A stretch of DNA of 64,000 nucleotides from Odontesthes bonariensis (GCF_027942865.1 NC_134516.1:25255322-25319321), one strand, 5' to 3'. Positions 22,220-32,036 are shown, counted from the stretch's first letter. The notes: generated by a model from the sequence alone, not told the origin. Translations and numbers: made by a program.

Positions 22220-22292
22220 TGTTTCCGCCCAGTTTCGAACTGAGGACATTTCGCGTGTGAGGCGAACGTGATAACCACTACACTACGGAAAC
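22220..22292 (-). tRNA. tRNA-Val(CAC), unit 3
   Basis: Intact 73-nt Val gene, with GGACATT in place of GGACCTT in the variable/T region on the plus strand. The D side reads GGCGAACG, as in typical vertebrate Val. Confidence 0.88.
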
Positions 22293-22629
22293 TGAAGCCA
22301 TGCCTATTCACTAGTGTTCCGGAAGCCAAAGAATGAGGTAAGTTTTCCCAAATTTTGTTGCTAGCGGAAAGAGTTTGTGGAGTCGCAACAAATTGAGTCA
22401 GAAGTGGGATTGTAACATTCTCCTCTGGGAAAGCATGGATAAATAGAAGCATCGTAAATGAATATGCAAGAAGAAACCAAAAAAGATTCAACTAGCAACC
22501 CAGAGGTGTGAAGTCACATACCACAGATCCCCTCAGCTGGAATTGATCAATCGTGCAATCTAGTGTCATTTGACAGGTCTAGTCAACTCATCTTCTTTCC
22601 AGAACTCAACCATGACAGCACACACCTGA

Positions 22630-22701
22630 AGGTTCCACCGAGATTTGAACTCTGATCACTGGATTCAGAGTCCAGAGTGCTGACCTTTACACCATGGAAC
22701 C
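22630..22701 (-). tRNA. tRNA-Gln(CTG), unit 4
   Basis: Full acceptor stem and anticodon CTG. A T-stem change (ACTCTGATC on the plus strand) is shared with units 1 and 9. Confidence 0.88.
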
Positions 22702-22840
22702 CCTTCCACAGTCAGTTTACGCTCTCAGTCATGCAAATGCTTGACAATGAAAGGGTTTTGGCAACATGTTTTTTTGTCAATTTTCAGTGATACTCTTACA
22801 GCTTGTATTCTCAGAATTGGCACGACAGTCAAGCAACACA

Positions 22841-22918
22841 TTCTGTATCTTCTTCAATGGTCCAAGGTTAGAATCCTCCTTTCAAGCGGAGGAACAGGGT
22901 TCGATTCCTTGACGGAAG
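22841..22918 (+). pseudogene. tRNA-Asp-like pseudogene, unit 4 (anticodon TTC)
   Basis: The anticodon arm reads TCCTCCTTTCAAGCGGA: the stem is mismatched and the triplet is TTC. The B box and acceptor are kept. A degenerate paralogue. Confidence 0.7.
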
Positions 22919-23139
22919 GTTGCCATTTTCGCTCAGCAGCTAGGGGTTTGCCAAAGTCCGTTTCAAACAACAGCATCGGAAAATCTTTTTAAAACCTTAA
23001 AAAATTGACTTTACATGTCAAGAATAGCAGATGAGGCTCCCCTCCTGTCCATAATTATGAATATGTTGATGTTGCTATCATTATTGTGCAGTCATACATC
23101 TTCACACAAGGATGAAATAAATAAAGGAGGAGCATGTAA

Positions 23140-23212
23140 ATTTTCCACCCAGTTTCAAACTGAGGACCTTTCGCGTGTGAGGAGAACGTGATAACCACTA
23201 CACTACGCAAAC
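23140..23212 (-). pseudogene. tRNA-Val-like pseudogene, unit 4
   Basis: The acceptor and T arm are damaged: plus-strand TTTTCCACCCAGTTTCAAAC replaces GTTTCCGCCCAGTTTCGAAC, and the other acceptor strand reads CGCAAAC. The altered B-box core should reduce transcription. The anticodon is still CAC. Confidence 0.8.
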
Positions 23213-23556
23213 TGGAACCATGCCTATTCACTAGTGATCCGGAAGCCAAAGAATGAGGTAAGTTTTCCCAAATTTTGTTGCTCGCGGAAAGAGTTTGTGG
23301 AGTCGCAACAAATTGAGTCAGAAGTGGGATTGTAACACTCTGCTCTGGGAAATCATGGATAAATAGAAGCATCGTAAATGAATATGCAAGAAGAAACCAA
23401 AAAAGATTCAACTAGCAACCCAGAGGTGTGACGTCACATACCACAGATCCTCTCAGCTGGAATTGATCAATCGTGCACTCTGGTGTCATTTCACAAGTGA
23501 CTAGCCTACTCAACTCATCTTCTTTCCAGAACGCAACAATGACAGCACACACCTGA

Positions 23557-23628
23557 AGGTTCCACCGAGATTTGAACTCGAATCACTGGATTCAGAGTCC
23601 AGAGTGCTGACCTTTACACCATGGAACC
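23557..23628 (-). tRNA. tRNA-Gln(CTG), unit 5
   Basis: Intact acceptor, D and anticodon arms. The T-stem region has AACTCGAATC instead of AACTCGGATC on the plus strand. Confidence 0.88.
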
Positions 23629-23771
23629 CCTTCCACAGTCAATTTACGCTCTCAGTCATGCAAATGCTTGACAATGAAAGGGTTTTAGCAACGTGATTTT
23701 TTTTTGTCAATTTTTCAGTTATACTCTTACAGCTTGTATTCTCAGAATTGGCACGACAGTCAAGCAACACA

Positions 23772-23846
23772 TTCTGTATCTTTGCTGGTCAAAGGTTAGA
23801 ATCCGCCTGTCAAGCGGAGGAACAGGGTTCGATTCCTTGACGGAAG
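23772..23846 (+). tRNA. tRNA-Asp-like(GTC), unit 5
   Basis: The 75-nt form, identical in anticodon arm, B box and acceptor to unit 1. TTTT lies a few nt downstream (GCCATTTTCG). Confidence 0.6.
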
Positions 23847-24067
23847 GTTGCCATTTTCGCTCAGCAGCTTGTGGTTTGCCAAAGTCCGTTTCAAACAACA
23901 GCATCGGAAAATCTTTTTAAAACCTGCAAAAATTGACTTTACATGTCAAGAATAGCAGATGAGGCTCCCCTCCTATCCATAATTATGAATATGTTGATGT
24001 TGCTATCATTAACGTGCAGTCATACATCTTCACATAAGGATGAAATAAATAATGGAGGAGCAAGTAA

Positions 24068-24140
24068 TGTTTCCGCCCAGTTTCGAACTGAGGACCTTTC
24101 GCGTGTGAGGCGAATGTGATAACCACTACACTACGGAAAC
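24068..24140 (-). tRNA. tRNA-Val(CAC), unit 5
   Basis: Intact Val gene. The D-side segment reads GGCGAATGTGAT on the plus strand. Confidence 0.9.
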
Positions 24141-24471
24141 TGGAACCATGCCTGTTCACTAGTGTTCCGGACGCTAAAGAATGAGGTAAGTTTTCCCAAA
24201 TTTTGTTGCTCACGGAAAGAGATTTTGGAGTCGCAACAAATTGAGTCAGAAGTGGGATTGTAACACACTCCTCTGGGAGAGCATGGATAAATAGAAGCAT
24301 CGTAAATGAATATGCAAGAGGAAACCAAAAAAGATTCAACTAGCAACACAGAGGTGTGACATCACATAGATCCTCTCAGCTGGAATCGTGCACTCTGGTG
24401 TCCTTTCACAACTGACTAGCCTACTCAACTCATCTTCTTTCCAGAACACAACCATGACAGCACACACCTGA

Positions 24472-24543
24472 AGGTTCCACCGAGATTTGGACTCGGATCA
24501 CTGGATTCAAAGTCCAGAGTGCTGACCTTTACACCATGGAACC
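24472..24543 (-). tRNA. tRNA-Gln(TTG), unit 6
   Basis: Anticodon loop CTTTGAA. One T-loop change (TCCAAAT where TTCAAAT is standard) may weaken the B box. Confidence 0.82.
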
Positions 24544-24686
24544 CCTTCCACAGTCAATTTACGCTCTCAGTCATGCAAATGCTCGACAATGGAAGGATTT
24601 TAGCAACGTGATTTTTTTTTGTCAATTTTTCAGTAATACTCTTACAGCTTGTATTCTCAGAATTGGCACGACAGTCAAGCAACACA

Positions 24687-24764
24687 TTCTGTATCTTCTT
24701 CAATGGTCAAAGGTTAGAATCCGCCTGTCAAGCGGAGGAACAGGGTTCGATTCCTTGACGGAAG
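24687..24764 (+). tRNA. tRNA-Asp-like(GTC), unit 6
   Basis: The 78-nt form with GTC anticodon. B box and acceptor pairing are kept, with the D arm degenerate as in its paralogues. Confidence 0.55.
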
Positions 24765-24985
24765 GTTGCCATTTTCGCTCAGCAGCTAGGGATTCGCCAA
24801 AGTCCGTTTCAAACAACAGCATCGGAAAATCTTTTTAAAACCTGAAAAAATTGACTTTACATGTCAAGAATAGCAGATGAGGCTCCCCTCCTATCCATAA
24901 TTATGAATATGTTGATGTTGCTATCATTAACGTGCAGTCATACATCTTCACACAAGGATGAAATAAATAATGGAGGAGCAAGTAA

Positions 24986-25058
24986 TGTTTCCGCCCAGTT
25001 TCGAACTGAGGACCTTTCGCGTGTGAGGCGAATGTGATAACCACTACACTACGGAAAC
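24986..25058 (-). tRNA. tRNA-Val(CAC), unit 6
   Basis: Intact 73-nt Val gene, same as the unit 5 copy. Confidence 0.9.
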
Positions 25059-25394
25059 TGAAGCCATGCCCATTCACTAGTGTTCCGGACGCCAAAGAAT
25101 GAGGTAAGTTTTCCCAAATTTTGTTGCTCACGGAAAGTGATTTTGGAGTCGCAACAAATTGAGTCAGAAGTGGGATTGTAACACACTCCTGTGGGAGAGC
25201 ATGGATAAATAGAAGCATCGTAAATGAATATGCAAGAGGAAACCAAAAAAGATTCAACTAGCAACACAGAGGTGTGACGTCACATACCACAGATCCTCTC
25301 AGCTGGAATCGTGCACTCTGGTGTCCTTTCACAACTGACTAGCCTACTCAACTCATCTTCTTTCCAGAACACAACCATGACAGCACACACCTGA

Positions 25395-25466
25395 AGGTTC
25401 CACCGAGATTTGAACTCGGATCACTGGATTCAAAATCCAGAGTGCTGACCTTTACACCATGGATCC
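25395..25466 (-). tRNA. tRNA-Gln(TTG), unit 7, acceptor and anticodon-stem changes
   Basis: The anticodon is TTG. The plus strand reads TTCAAAATCC in the anticodon arm and TGGATCC in the acceptor, so two stems carry a mismatch. Probably impaired. Confidence 0.7.
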
Positions 25467-25609
25467 CCTTCCACAGTCAATTTACGCTCCCAGTCATGCA
25501 AATGCTCGACAATGGAAGGATTTTAGCAACGTGATTTTTTTTTGTCAATTTTTCAGTGATACTCTTACAGCTTGTATTCTCAGAATTGGCACGACAGTCA
25601 AGCAACACA

Positions 25610-25687
25610 TTCTGTATCTTCTTCAATGGTCAAAGGTTAGAATCCGCCTGTCAAGCGGAGGAACAGGGTTCGATTCCTTGATGGAAG
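25610..25687 (+). tRNA. tRNA-Asp-like(GTC), unit 7
   Basis: The 78-nt form. The 3' acceptor strand is GATGGAA instead of GACGGAA, which loses a G-C pair. Confidence 0.5.
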
Positions 25688-25908
25688 GTTACCATTTTCG
25701 CTCAGCAGCTAGGGGTTTGCCAAAGTCCGTTTCAAACAACAGCATCGGAAAATCTTTTTAAAACCTGAAAAAATTGACTTTACATGTCAAGAATAGCAGA
25801 TGAGGCTCCCCTCCTATCCATAATTATGAATATATTGATGTTGCTATCATTAATGTGCAGTCATACATCTTCACACAAGGGTGAAATAAATAATGGAGGA
25901 GCAAGTAA

Positions 25909-25981
25909 TGTTTCCGCCCAGTTTCGAACTGAGGACGTTTCGCGTGTTAGGCGAATGTGATAACCACTACACTACGGAAAC
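25909..25981 (-). tRNA. tRNA-Val(AAC), unit 7
   Basis: The loop reads CTAACAC on the minus strand, so the anticodon is AAC, one base from the CAC copies. The plus strand has GGACGTTTCGC. All four stems remain foldable. Confidence 0.88.
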
Positions 25982-26317
25982 TGGAGCCATTTTCATTCAC
26001 TAGTGTTCCGGACGCCAAAGAATGAGGTAAGTTTTCCCAAATTTTGTTGCTCACGGAAAGTGATTTTGGAGTCGCAACAAATTGAGTCAGAAGTGGGATT
26101 GTAACACACTCCTCTGGGAGAGCATGGATAAATAGAAGCATCGTAAATGAATATGCAAGAGGAAACCAAAAAAGATTCAACTAGCAATACAGAGGTGTGA
26201 CGTCACATATCACAGATCCTCTCAGCTGGAATCGTGCACTCTGGTGTCCTTTCACAACTGACTAGCCTACTCAACTCATCTTCTTTCCAGAACACAACCA
26301 TGACAGCACACACCTGA

Positions 26318-26389
26318 AGCTTCCACCGAGATTTGAACTGGGATCACTGGATTCAGAGTCCAGAGTGCTGACCTTTACACCATGGAACC
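26318..26389 (-). tRNA. tRNA-Gln(CTG), unit 8
   Basis: Anticodon CTG. The plus strand reads AGCTTCC at the acceptor 3' strand and GAACTGGG in the T arm, so there are two weakened pairs. Confidence 0.75.
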
Positions 26390-26529
26390 CCTTCCACAGT
26401 CAATTTACGCTCTCAGTTATGCAAATGCTTGACATTGAAAGGGTTTTAGCAACGTGTTTTTTTGTCAATTTTTCAGTGATACTCTTACAGCTTGTATTCT
26501 CAGAATTGGCACGACAGTCAAGCAACACA

Positions 26530-26607
26530 TTCTGTATCTTCTTCAATGGTCAAAGGTTAGAATCCGCCTGTCAAGCGGAGGAACAGGGTTCGATTCCTTG
26601 ACGGAAG
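26530..26607 (+). tRNA. tRNA-Asp-like(GTC), unit 8
   Basis: The 78-nt form with intact anticodon arm, B box and acceptor strand GACGGAA. Confidence 0.55.
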
Positions 26608-26826
26608 GCTGCCATTTTCGCTCAGCAGCTAGGGGTTTGCCAAAGTCTGTTTCACACCATAGCATCAGAAAATCTTTTAAAAACCTGCAAAAATTGACTT
26701 TACATGTCAAGAATAGCAGATGAGGCTCCCCTCCTATCCATAATTATGAGTGTTGATGTTGCTATCATTAACGTGCGGTCATACATCTTCACACAAGGAT
26801 GAAATAAATAATGGAGGAGCAGGTAA

Positions 26827-26899
26827 TGTTTCCGCCCAGTTTCGAACTGAGGACCTTTCGCGTGTTAGGCGAACGTGATATCCACTACACTACAGAAAC
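26827..26899 (-). tRNA. tRNA-Val(AAC), unit 8, acceptor and D-arm changes
   Basis: Anticodon AAC. The 5' acceptor strand is GTTTCTG and the plus strand has GATATCCAC in place of GATAACCAC, so the acceptor and D arms are slightly damaged. It lies about 120 bp before the L2 insertion. Confidence 0.75.
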
Positions 26900-27073
26900 C
26901 TGCGCCATGCCTATTCACTATTGTTCCGGAAGCCAAAGAATGAGGTAAGTTTTCCCAAATTTTGTTGCTCGCGGAAAGAGTTTGTGGAGTTGCAACAAAT
27001 TGAGTCAGAAGTGGGATTGTAACACACTGCTGTAATTAAACCTTTACTTAAAAAACCTACTCTTGATCCAGAA

Positions 27074-28414
27074 GTGTTGGCTCATTATAGACCTATATTC
27101 AATCTCCCTTTTATGTCTAAAGTTCTTGAAAAAATAGTTGCAGCTCAGCTTTGTGATCACTTACACAGAAATAATCTGTTTGAAGAGTTTCAGTCAGGAT
27201 TCAGATTGCATCATAGCACAGAAACTGCACTGCTGAAAGTTACCAATGATCTCCTATTAGCCTCTGATAGCGGACTTGTGTCTGTGCTTGTCCTGTTGGA
27301 TCTCAGTGCTGCTTTTGATACGGTCGATCACAGTATCTTATTACACAGACTTGAACATGTTATTGGGATTAAAGGAACTGCATTAGGCTGGTTTAAGTCA
27401 TTATATTTATCTGATAAATTTCAGTTTGTTCTTGTAAATGAAGAATCTTCCTCACACACCAGATTAAGTCATGGAGTTCCCCAGGGTTCTGTGCTTGGAC
27501 CGATTCTTTTCACTTTATACATGCTTCCATTAAGTAACATTATTAGACAGCATGGCATAAATTTCCATTGCTATGCTGATGATACTCAGCTGTACTTATC
27601 TATGAAACCAGATGCACCCAATAGGTTGGTAAGACTACAAGCATGTCTTAAAGACATAAAGACCTGGATGACTCAGAACTGTCTGCTTCTAAATTCAGAC
27701 AAAACTGAAGTCGTTATCTTTGGACCTGAGCGTTTCAGGGAGAAATTGTCTAGCTATATAGTTACTCTAGATGGTATTTCCTTGGCTTCTAGTTCTACAG
27801 TGAGGAACCTTGTATTTATTTTTGACCAGAACTTATCATTTGACTCACATATAAAACAGGTTTCTAGGACTGCCTTCTTTCATCTTCGTAATATTGTTAA
27901 AATCAGGAACATCTTGTCTCAGAGTGATGCAGAAAAACTAGTCCATGCATTTGTTACTTCAAGATTGGACTACTGTAATTCTTTATTATTGGGCTGTCCC
28001 ACATATTCTCTGAAAAGCCTTCAGTTGATCCAAAATGCTGCAGCCACAGTTTTGATGAGAACTAACAGGAGAGATCATATTTCTCCAGTTTTAGCTTCTC
28101 TTCATTGGCTCCCTGTTAAATTCAGAATAGAATTTAAGATTCTTCTCCTTACATATAAAGCTCTTAATGACCGAGCTCCATCATATCTTAAAGATCTCAT
28201 TGTAAGATATTTTCCTAACAGAGCACTTTGTTCCCAAACTGCAGGTTTACTTGAGGTTCCCAGAGTTTCTAAAAGTAGAATGGGAGGCAGAGCCTTCAGT
28301 TATCAGGCCCCTCTCTTGTGGAATAAGCTGCCAGTAAATGTCCGGGAAGCAGACACCCTTTCCACTTTTAAGACCAGGCTTAAAACTTTCCTTTTTTATA
28401 AAGCTTATAGTTAG
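27074..28414 (+). CDS. L2 LINE reverse transcriptase, open from truncation to stop
   Basis: About 446 codons of RT. The order is HYRPIFNLPFMSKVLEKIV, then FEEFQSGFR-HHSTETALLKV, motif A VLLDLSAAFDTVDH, motif B GVPQGSVLGPILFTLYM, motif C FHCYADDTQLYLS, then KTEVVIFGP and the C-terminal DRAPSYLKDLI and LLWNKLPVNVR. Sequence upstream of 27074 is open in the same frame (AVIKPLLKKPTLDPEV). The catalytic Asp residues are present. The endonuclease is lost by 5' truncation. The clean frame over 1.3 kb marks a young insertion. It has no host role. Confidence 0.9.
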   Translation: MLAHYRPIFNLPFMSKVLEKIVAAQLCDHLHRNNLFEEFQSGFRLHHSTETALLKVTNDLLLASDSGLVSVLVLLDLSAAFDTVDHSILLHRLEHVIGIKGTALGWFKSLYLSDKFQFVLVNEESSSHTRLSHGVPQGSVLGPILFTLYMLPLSNIIRQHGINFHCYADDTQLYLSMKPDAPNRLVRLQACLKDIKTWMTQNCLLLNSDKTEVVIFGPERFREKLSSYIVTLDGISLASSSTVRNLVFIFDQNLSFDSHIKQVSRTAFFHLRNIVKIRNILSQSDAEKLVHAFVTSRLDYCNSLLLGCPTYSLKSLQLIQNAAATVLMRTNRRDHISPVLASLHWLPVKFRIEFKILLLTYKALNDRAPSYLKDLIVRYFPNRALCSQTAGLLEVPRVSKSRMGGRAFSYQAPLLWNKLPVNVREADTLSTFKTRLKTFLFYKAYS

Positions 28415-28421
28415 GTCTGTT

Positions 28422-28865
28422 GAATCTGATAGTGTGTCTGCTAGTGTGTCTTGTCCTGCCTCCACCTCTGGCACCCTCTATACTTTCATTACCCCGTACC
28501 CGAACCGGGGTTTGAATCCCATTCCCGCCTATCTTACCTCTTTTATTTCTCCCCCTACCCGAACCAGGGTTTGCATCCCCACCCCGCTGTGACTGGTGTG
28601 CAGTTGGTGAGAGTGAGTTGTATGGCTTTGTTTTTGCTGGTATTTTTAGTGATTGTAGGGCTGTTTAGGTGAGTTTGTCTGCTGAATCTGCTAGTGTGTC
28701 TTGTCCTGCCTCCACCTCTGGCACCTTCTATACTTTCATTACCCCCTACCCGAACCAGGGTTTGAATCCCATTCCCGCGTATCTTACCTTTTTTATTTCT
28801 CCCCATACCCGAACCAGGGTTTGCATCCCCACCCCGCTGTGACTGGTGTGCAGTTGGTGAGAGGC
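28422..28865 (+). repeat. Tandem duplication in the L2 3' UTR, about 255-bp period
   Basis: The block GTGTCTTGTCCTGCCTCCAC ... ACTGGTGTGCAGTTGGTGAG occurs at about 28446-28612 and again at about 28696-28862, with few differences. Each copy contains two CCCGAACC-GGGTTTG motifs. Confidence 0.85.
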
Positions 28866-29033
28866 TGAGGTAGCTTGTGGCTGTAAAAGATGGTTCTATA
28901 TATGGATCTATATAGGGAGTATAGGGAATTACTCACTGAGTCTGGTCCTTTATTTATTTTTATTTTTTTCGTTAGCACAAGTTTCTTGTGTTTACCTTGA
29001 ATAGGGATGGCTCAGGTAATCCTGAAACATCCC

Positions 29034-29456
29034 TTAACCCTCTAGACCCCAACAGAATTTTACAACAATGCTCCAGATTCTTGAGAATTCCGAAAGAAAT
29101 GGGCAATTTGAGAAACATTTCAAATAACTACAGTAGATAGCACAATTTGCCGGCTAGTGAAGCTGCGCCCAAACGCAGAACCTCCGCTCTCATATCAGTC
29201 TCAACTGCGGCCAAGAGAAATCCCTCAAAATTTTTTAAAACATGACAATATCTAGAAATAATTTAATACAAACATATGCTTTTGATAATGAAAAAACAAC
29301 GAAGAGGGTCTGTTTTTTTTTTGTATTTATTGTATTTTAGCTTTTGAAAGCATCTGGTGACTTGTATTCATCAATGACATAACACCGGCCGGCCGCGGCC
29401 GTTGTGGGGTACTGCAGCACGGCCGGCCGCGGCCGCTACGGGGTATAAAGGGTTAA
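29034..29456. mobile_element. TTAA element A, short copy with internal deletion
   Basis: Same ends as the 16379-18255 copy (CCCTCTAGACCCC and GGGGTATAAAGGG), both subterminal CGGCCGGCCGCGGCCG repeats, and TTAA on both sides. About 1.45 kb of the interior is missing at an ATAAC microhomology (about 29128). Confidence 0.85.
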
Positions 29457-30068
29457 GGCTGAGTTATACTTCTTTTTACTGCCCTTGCGCTTTCTTCTTG
29501 CGTTTATGTTAATGGCTCGAGACGTTTATACTTCATTTAGCTTTGCCGGCGCTTGCGTGTGCTGCATGGCGATTCACTGCCAGGAGAGTAGGCAGAGTAG
29601 CGGGTTTTTTCAATGACATGATGAAAGGAAATTCACCACCAGGACCTCTTCAAGTGATTCATGCTTCTTCTTCTTGTAAATAGTCGGTATTTTGTCAGAT
29701 TTTCAACACCTTGGGGGTCTAAACGACTACTTTCTCGCCTGAAAATGTTTCAAATGTTGCTAAAGTTATATATTTACAGAGTTTATAACTTAAGGGAAAT
29801 CAGCTTTTCAGGCCGGCTGATTTCGGCTCGGACAGGAGTGAAGTGCACTGTGTGTAAACGCTCTGCATACTGTCAGATCGATGAGTATGCCGTTTTCAAG
29901 TAGTAGGCTTGTGTCTTTTCTTGCATGAAGTTTAGAAAATTGAGGTGACACACGCAAGCTCACAATGGGGGGCTTGCAACCGCGCAAGGGCTTGCGTTTC
30001 TTCTTGCGTTTCTTCTTGCGTCTTGCTTTGCGTCTTGCGTTACCGACTATAAACCAGGCTATAGTTAA
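29453..30068. mobile_element. TTAA element B, MITE-like, copy 2
   Basis: Near-identical to 18252-18855, with the same CTTGCG-rich termini. It differs by scattered substitutions and one extra TTCTTCTTGCGT block near 29997-30008. It is bounded by TTAA at 29453-29456 and 30065-30068. Confidence 0.7.
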
Positions 30069-30827
30069 GCTGCTATAGGCCTAGACTGCTGGGGGGCCTC
30101 ATCTGTCACACCTTTCCTCACTTTACTCTCTTTATGTTTTGTGACATTATTGTGGTCATTAACTCGTGTTTCCCTGTTCCAACAGATATCCTTTGAATGG
30201 TGTTACAGTGCCGCCGCCGCGGCCCCCTCCCCCCTTTCTGTCTTCTCAAACCCCAGCTGGTCGAGGCGGATGGCCACCCTTCCTGAGTCTGGTTCTGCCA
30301 GAGGTTTCTTCCTGTTAAAAGGGAGTCGTTTCTCTCCACAGTCGCCTCAGGCACGCCGCTCAGGCCGGGAGATTGGACCGAAAAAACAAAAAGTTTTCAG
30401 TGCAATCTGTTGGTTTTCTTAGCTAGGAAATTGTTTTTGAATTGGCTCTATATGAACGAATTGGATTATTTTATGAATTATGATTATTATTAATTAATTG
30501 AATTCCAATTGGCTTGAATTGGACTTACTATCTAAGTGCCTTGAGATGACATTTGTTGTATTTGGCGCTATATAAATAAAAATGAATTGAATTGAATTGA
30601 ATTGAATTGAATCCTGTGGGAGAGCATGGATAAATAGAAGCATGGTAAATGAATATGCAAGAGGAAACCAAAAAAGATTCAACTAGCAACACAGAGGTGT
30701 GACATCACATACCAAAGATCCCCTCAGCTGGAATTGATCAATTGTGCAATCTAGTGTCATTTGACAACTGACTGGTCTACTCAACTCATCTTCTTTCCAG
30801 AACACAACCATGACAGCACACACCTGA

Positions 30828-30899
30828 AGGTTCCACTGAGATTTGAACTCTGATCACTGGATTCAGAGTCCAGAGTGCTGACCTTTACACCATGGAACC
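30828..30899 (-). tRNA. tRNA-Gln(CTG), unit 9
   Basis: Anticodon CTG and full acceptor stem. T-stem changes (CCACTGAG and ACTCTGATC on the plus strand). Confidence 0.82.
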
Positions 30900-31039
30900 C
30901 CTTCCACAGTCAATTTACGCTCTCAGTCATGCAAATGCTTGACAATGAAAGGGTTTTAGCAACGTGTTTTTCTGTCAATTTTTCAGTGATACTCTTACAG
31001 CTTGTATTCTCAGAATTGGCACGACAGTCAAGCAACACA

Positions 31040-31117
31040 TTCTGTATCTTCTTCAATGGTCAAAGGTTAGTATCCGCCTGTCAAGCGGAGGAACAGGGTT
31101 CGATTCCTTGACGGAAG
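31040..31117 (+). tRNA. tRNA-Asp-like(GTC), unit 9
   Basis: The 78-nt form. It has GTTAGTATCC rather than GTTAGAATCC just before the anticodon stem, which resembles the canonical Asp AGTATCC. Confidence 0.55.
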
Positions 31118-31338
31118 GCTGCCATTTTCGCTCAGCAGCTAGGGGTTTGCCAAAGTCCGTTTCAAACAACAGCATCGGAAAATCTTTTTAAAACCTGAAA
31201 AAATTGACTTTACATGTCAAGAATAGCAGATGAGGCTCCCCTCCTATCCATAATTATGAATATGTTGATGTTGCTATCATTAACGTGCAGTCATACATCT
31301 TAACACAAGGATGAAATAAATAAAGGAGGAGCAAGTAA

Positions 31339-31411
31339 TGTTTCCGCCCAGTTTCGAACTGAGGACCTCTCGCGTGTTAGGCGAATGTGATAACCACTAC
31401 ACTACGGAAAC
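31339..31411 (-). tRNA. tRNA-Val(AAC), unit 9
   Basis: Anticodon AAC. GGACCTCTCGC on the plus strand changes the anticodon-stem/variable junction. Otherwise intact. Confidence 0.85.
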
Positions 31412-31747
31412 TGGCACCATGCCTATTCACTAGTGTTCCGAAAGACAAACAATGAGGTAAATTTTCCCAAATTTTGTTGCTCACGGAAAGTGATTTTGGA
31501 GTCGCAACAAATTGAGTCAGAAGTGGGATTGTAACACTCTCCTGTGGGAGAGCATGGATAAATAGAAGCATCGTAAATGAATATGCAAGAGGAAACCAAA
31601 AAAGATTCAACTAGCAACACAGAGGTGTGACGTCACATACCACAGATCCTCTCAGCTGGAATTGTGCACTCTGGTGTCATTTCACAACTGACTAGCCTAC
31701 TCAACTCATCTTCTTTCCAGAACACAACCATGACAGCACACACCTGA

Positions 31748-31819
31748 AGGTTCCACCGAGATTTGAACTCAGATCACTGGATTCAGAGTCCAGAGTGCTG
31801 ACCTTTACACCATGGAACC
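31748..31819 (-). tRNA. tRNA-Gln(CTG), unit 10
   Basis: Full acceptor stem and CTG anticodon. One T-stem change (AACTCAGATC on the plus strand). Confidence 0.87.
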
Positions 31820-31961
31820 CCTTCCACAGTCAATTTACGCTCTCAGTCATGCAAATGCTCGACAATGGAAGGATTTTAAGGACGTGATTTTTTTTGACAA
31901 TTTTTCAGTGATACTCTTACAACTTGTATTCTCAGAATTCGCACAACAGTCAAGCAACACA

Positions 31962-32036
31962 TTCTGTATCTTTGCTGGTCAAAGGTTAGAATCAGCCTGT
32001 CAAGCGGAGGAACAGGGTTCGATTCCTTGATGGAAG
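31962..32036 (+). tRNA. tRNA-Asp-like(GTC), unit 10
   Basis: The 75-nt form with ATCAGCC in place of ATCCGCC in the anticodon stem, and acceptor GATGGAA. Probably a pseudogene. The array ends 6 bp later. Confidence 0.45.

Larger units (their letters stand above)
19407..27023. repeat. tRNA-bearing tandem array, left block
   Basis: About 8 units with a 909-927 bp period, measured between tRNA-Gln starts (19624, 20533, 21711, 22630, 23557, 24472, 25395, 26318). Each full unit has tRNA-Gln (minus), a tRNA-Asp-like gene (plus) and tRNA-Val (minus) in that order. One extra spacing of 1178 bp contains a shortened unit. The array stops at 27023 where an L2 LINE is inserted. Confidence 0.93.
27024..30612 (+). 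mobile_element. L2 (Maui-type) LINE inserted in the tRNA array
   Basis: A 5'-truncated L2. The coding part runs from the insertion point to 28414, followed by a long 3' UTR ending in (GAATT)n. It splits an array unit between GTAACACAC and TCCTGTGGGAGAGC, with no evident target duplication, as is usual for L2. The 3' UTR contains elements A (29034-29456) and B (29453-30068), inserted at the TTAA of CATCCC-TTAA-GCTGCTATAGG. Confidence 0.9.

Noticed and set aside
27074-28414. Host reverse-transcriptase-like gene
   Set aside because: L2 motifs, 5' truncation, L2 3' UTR and tail show an ordinary LINE copy.
20087-31610. Recurring minus-strand frames of about 118 codons in the tRNA array
   Set aside because: They run across tRNA-Val and the spacer and recur only because the unit repeats.
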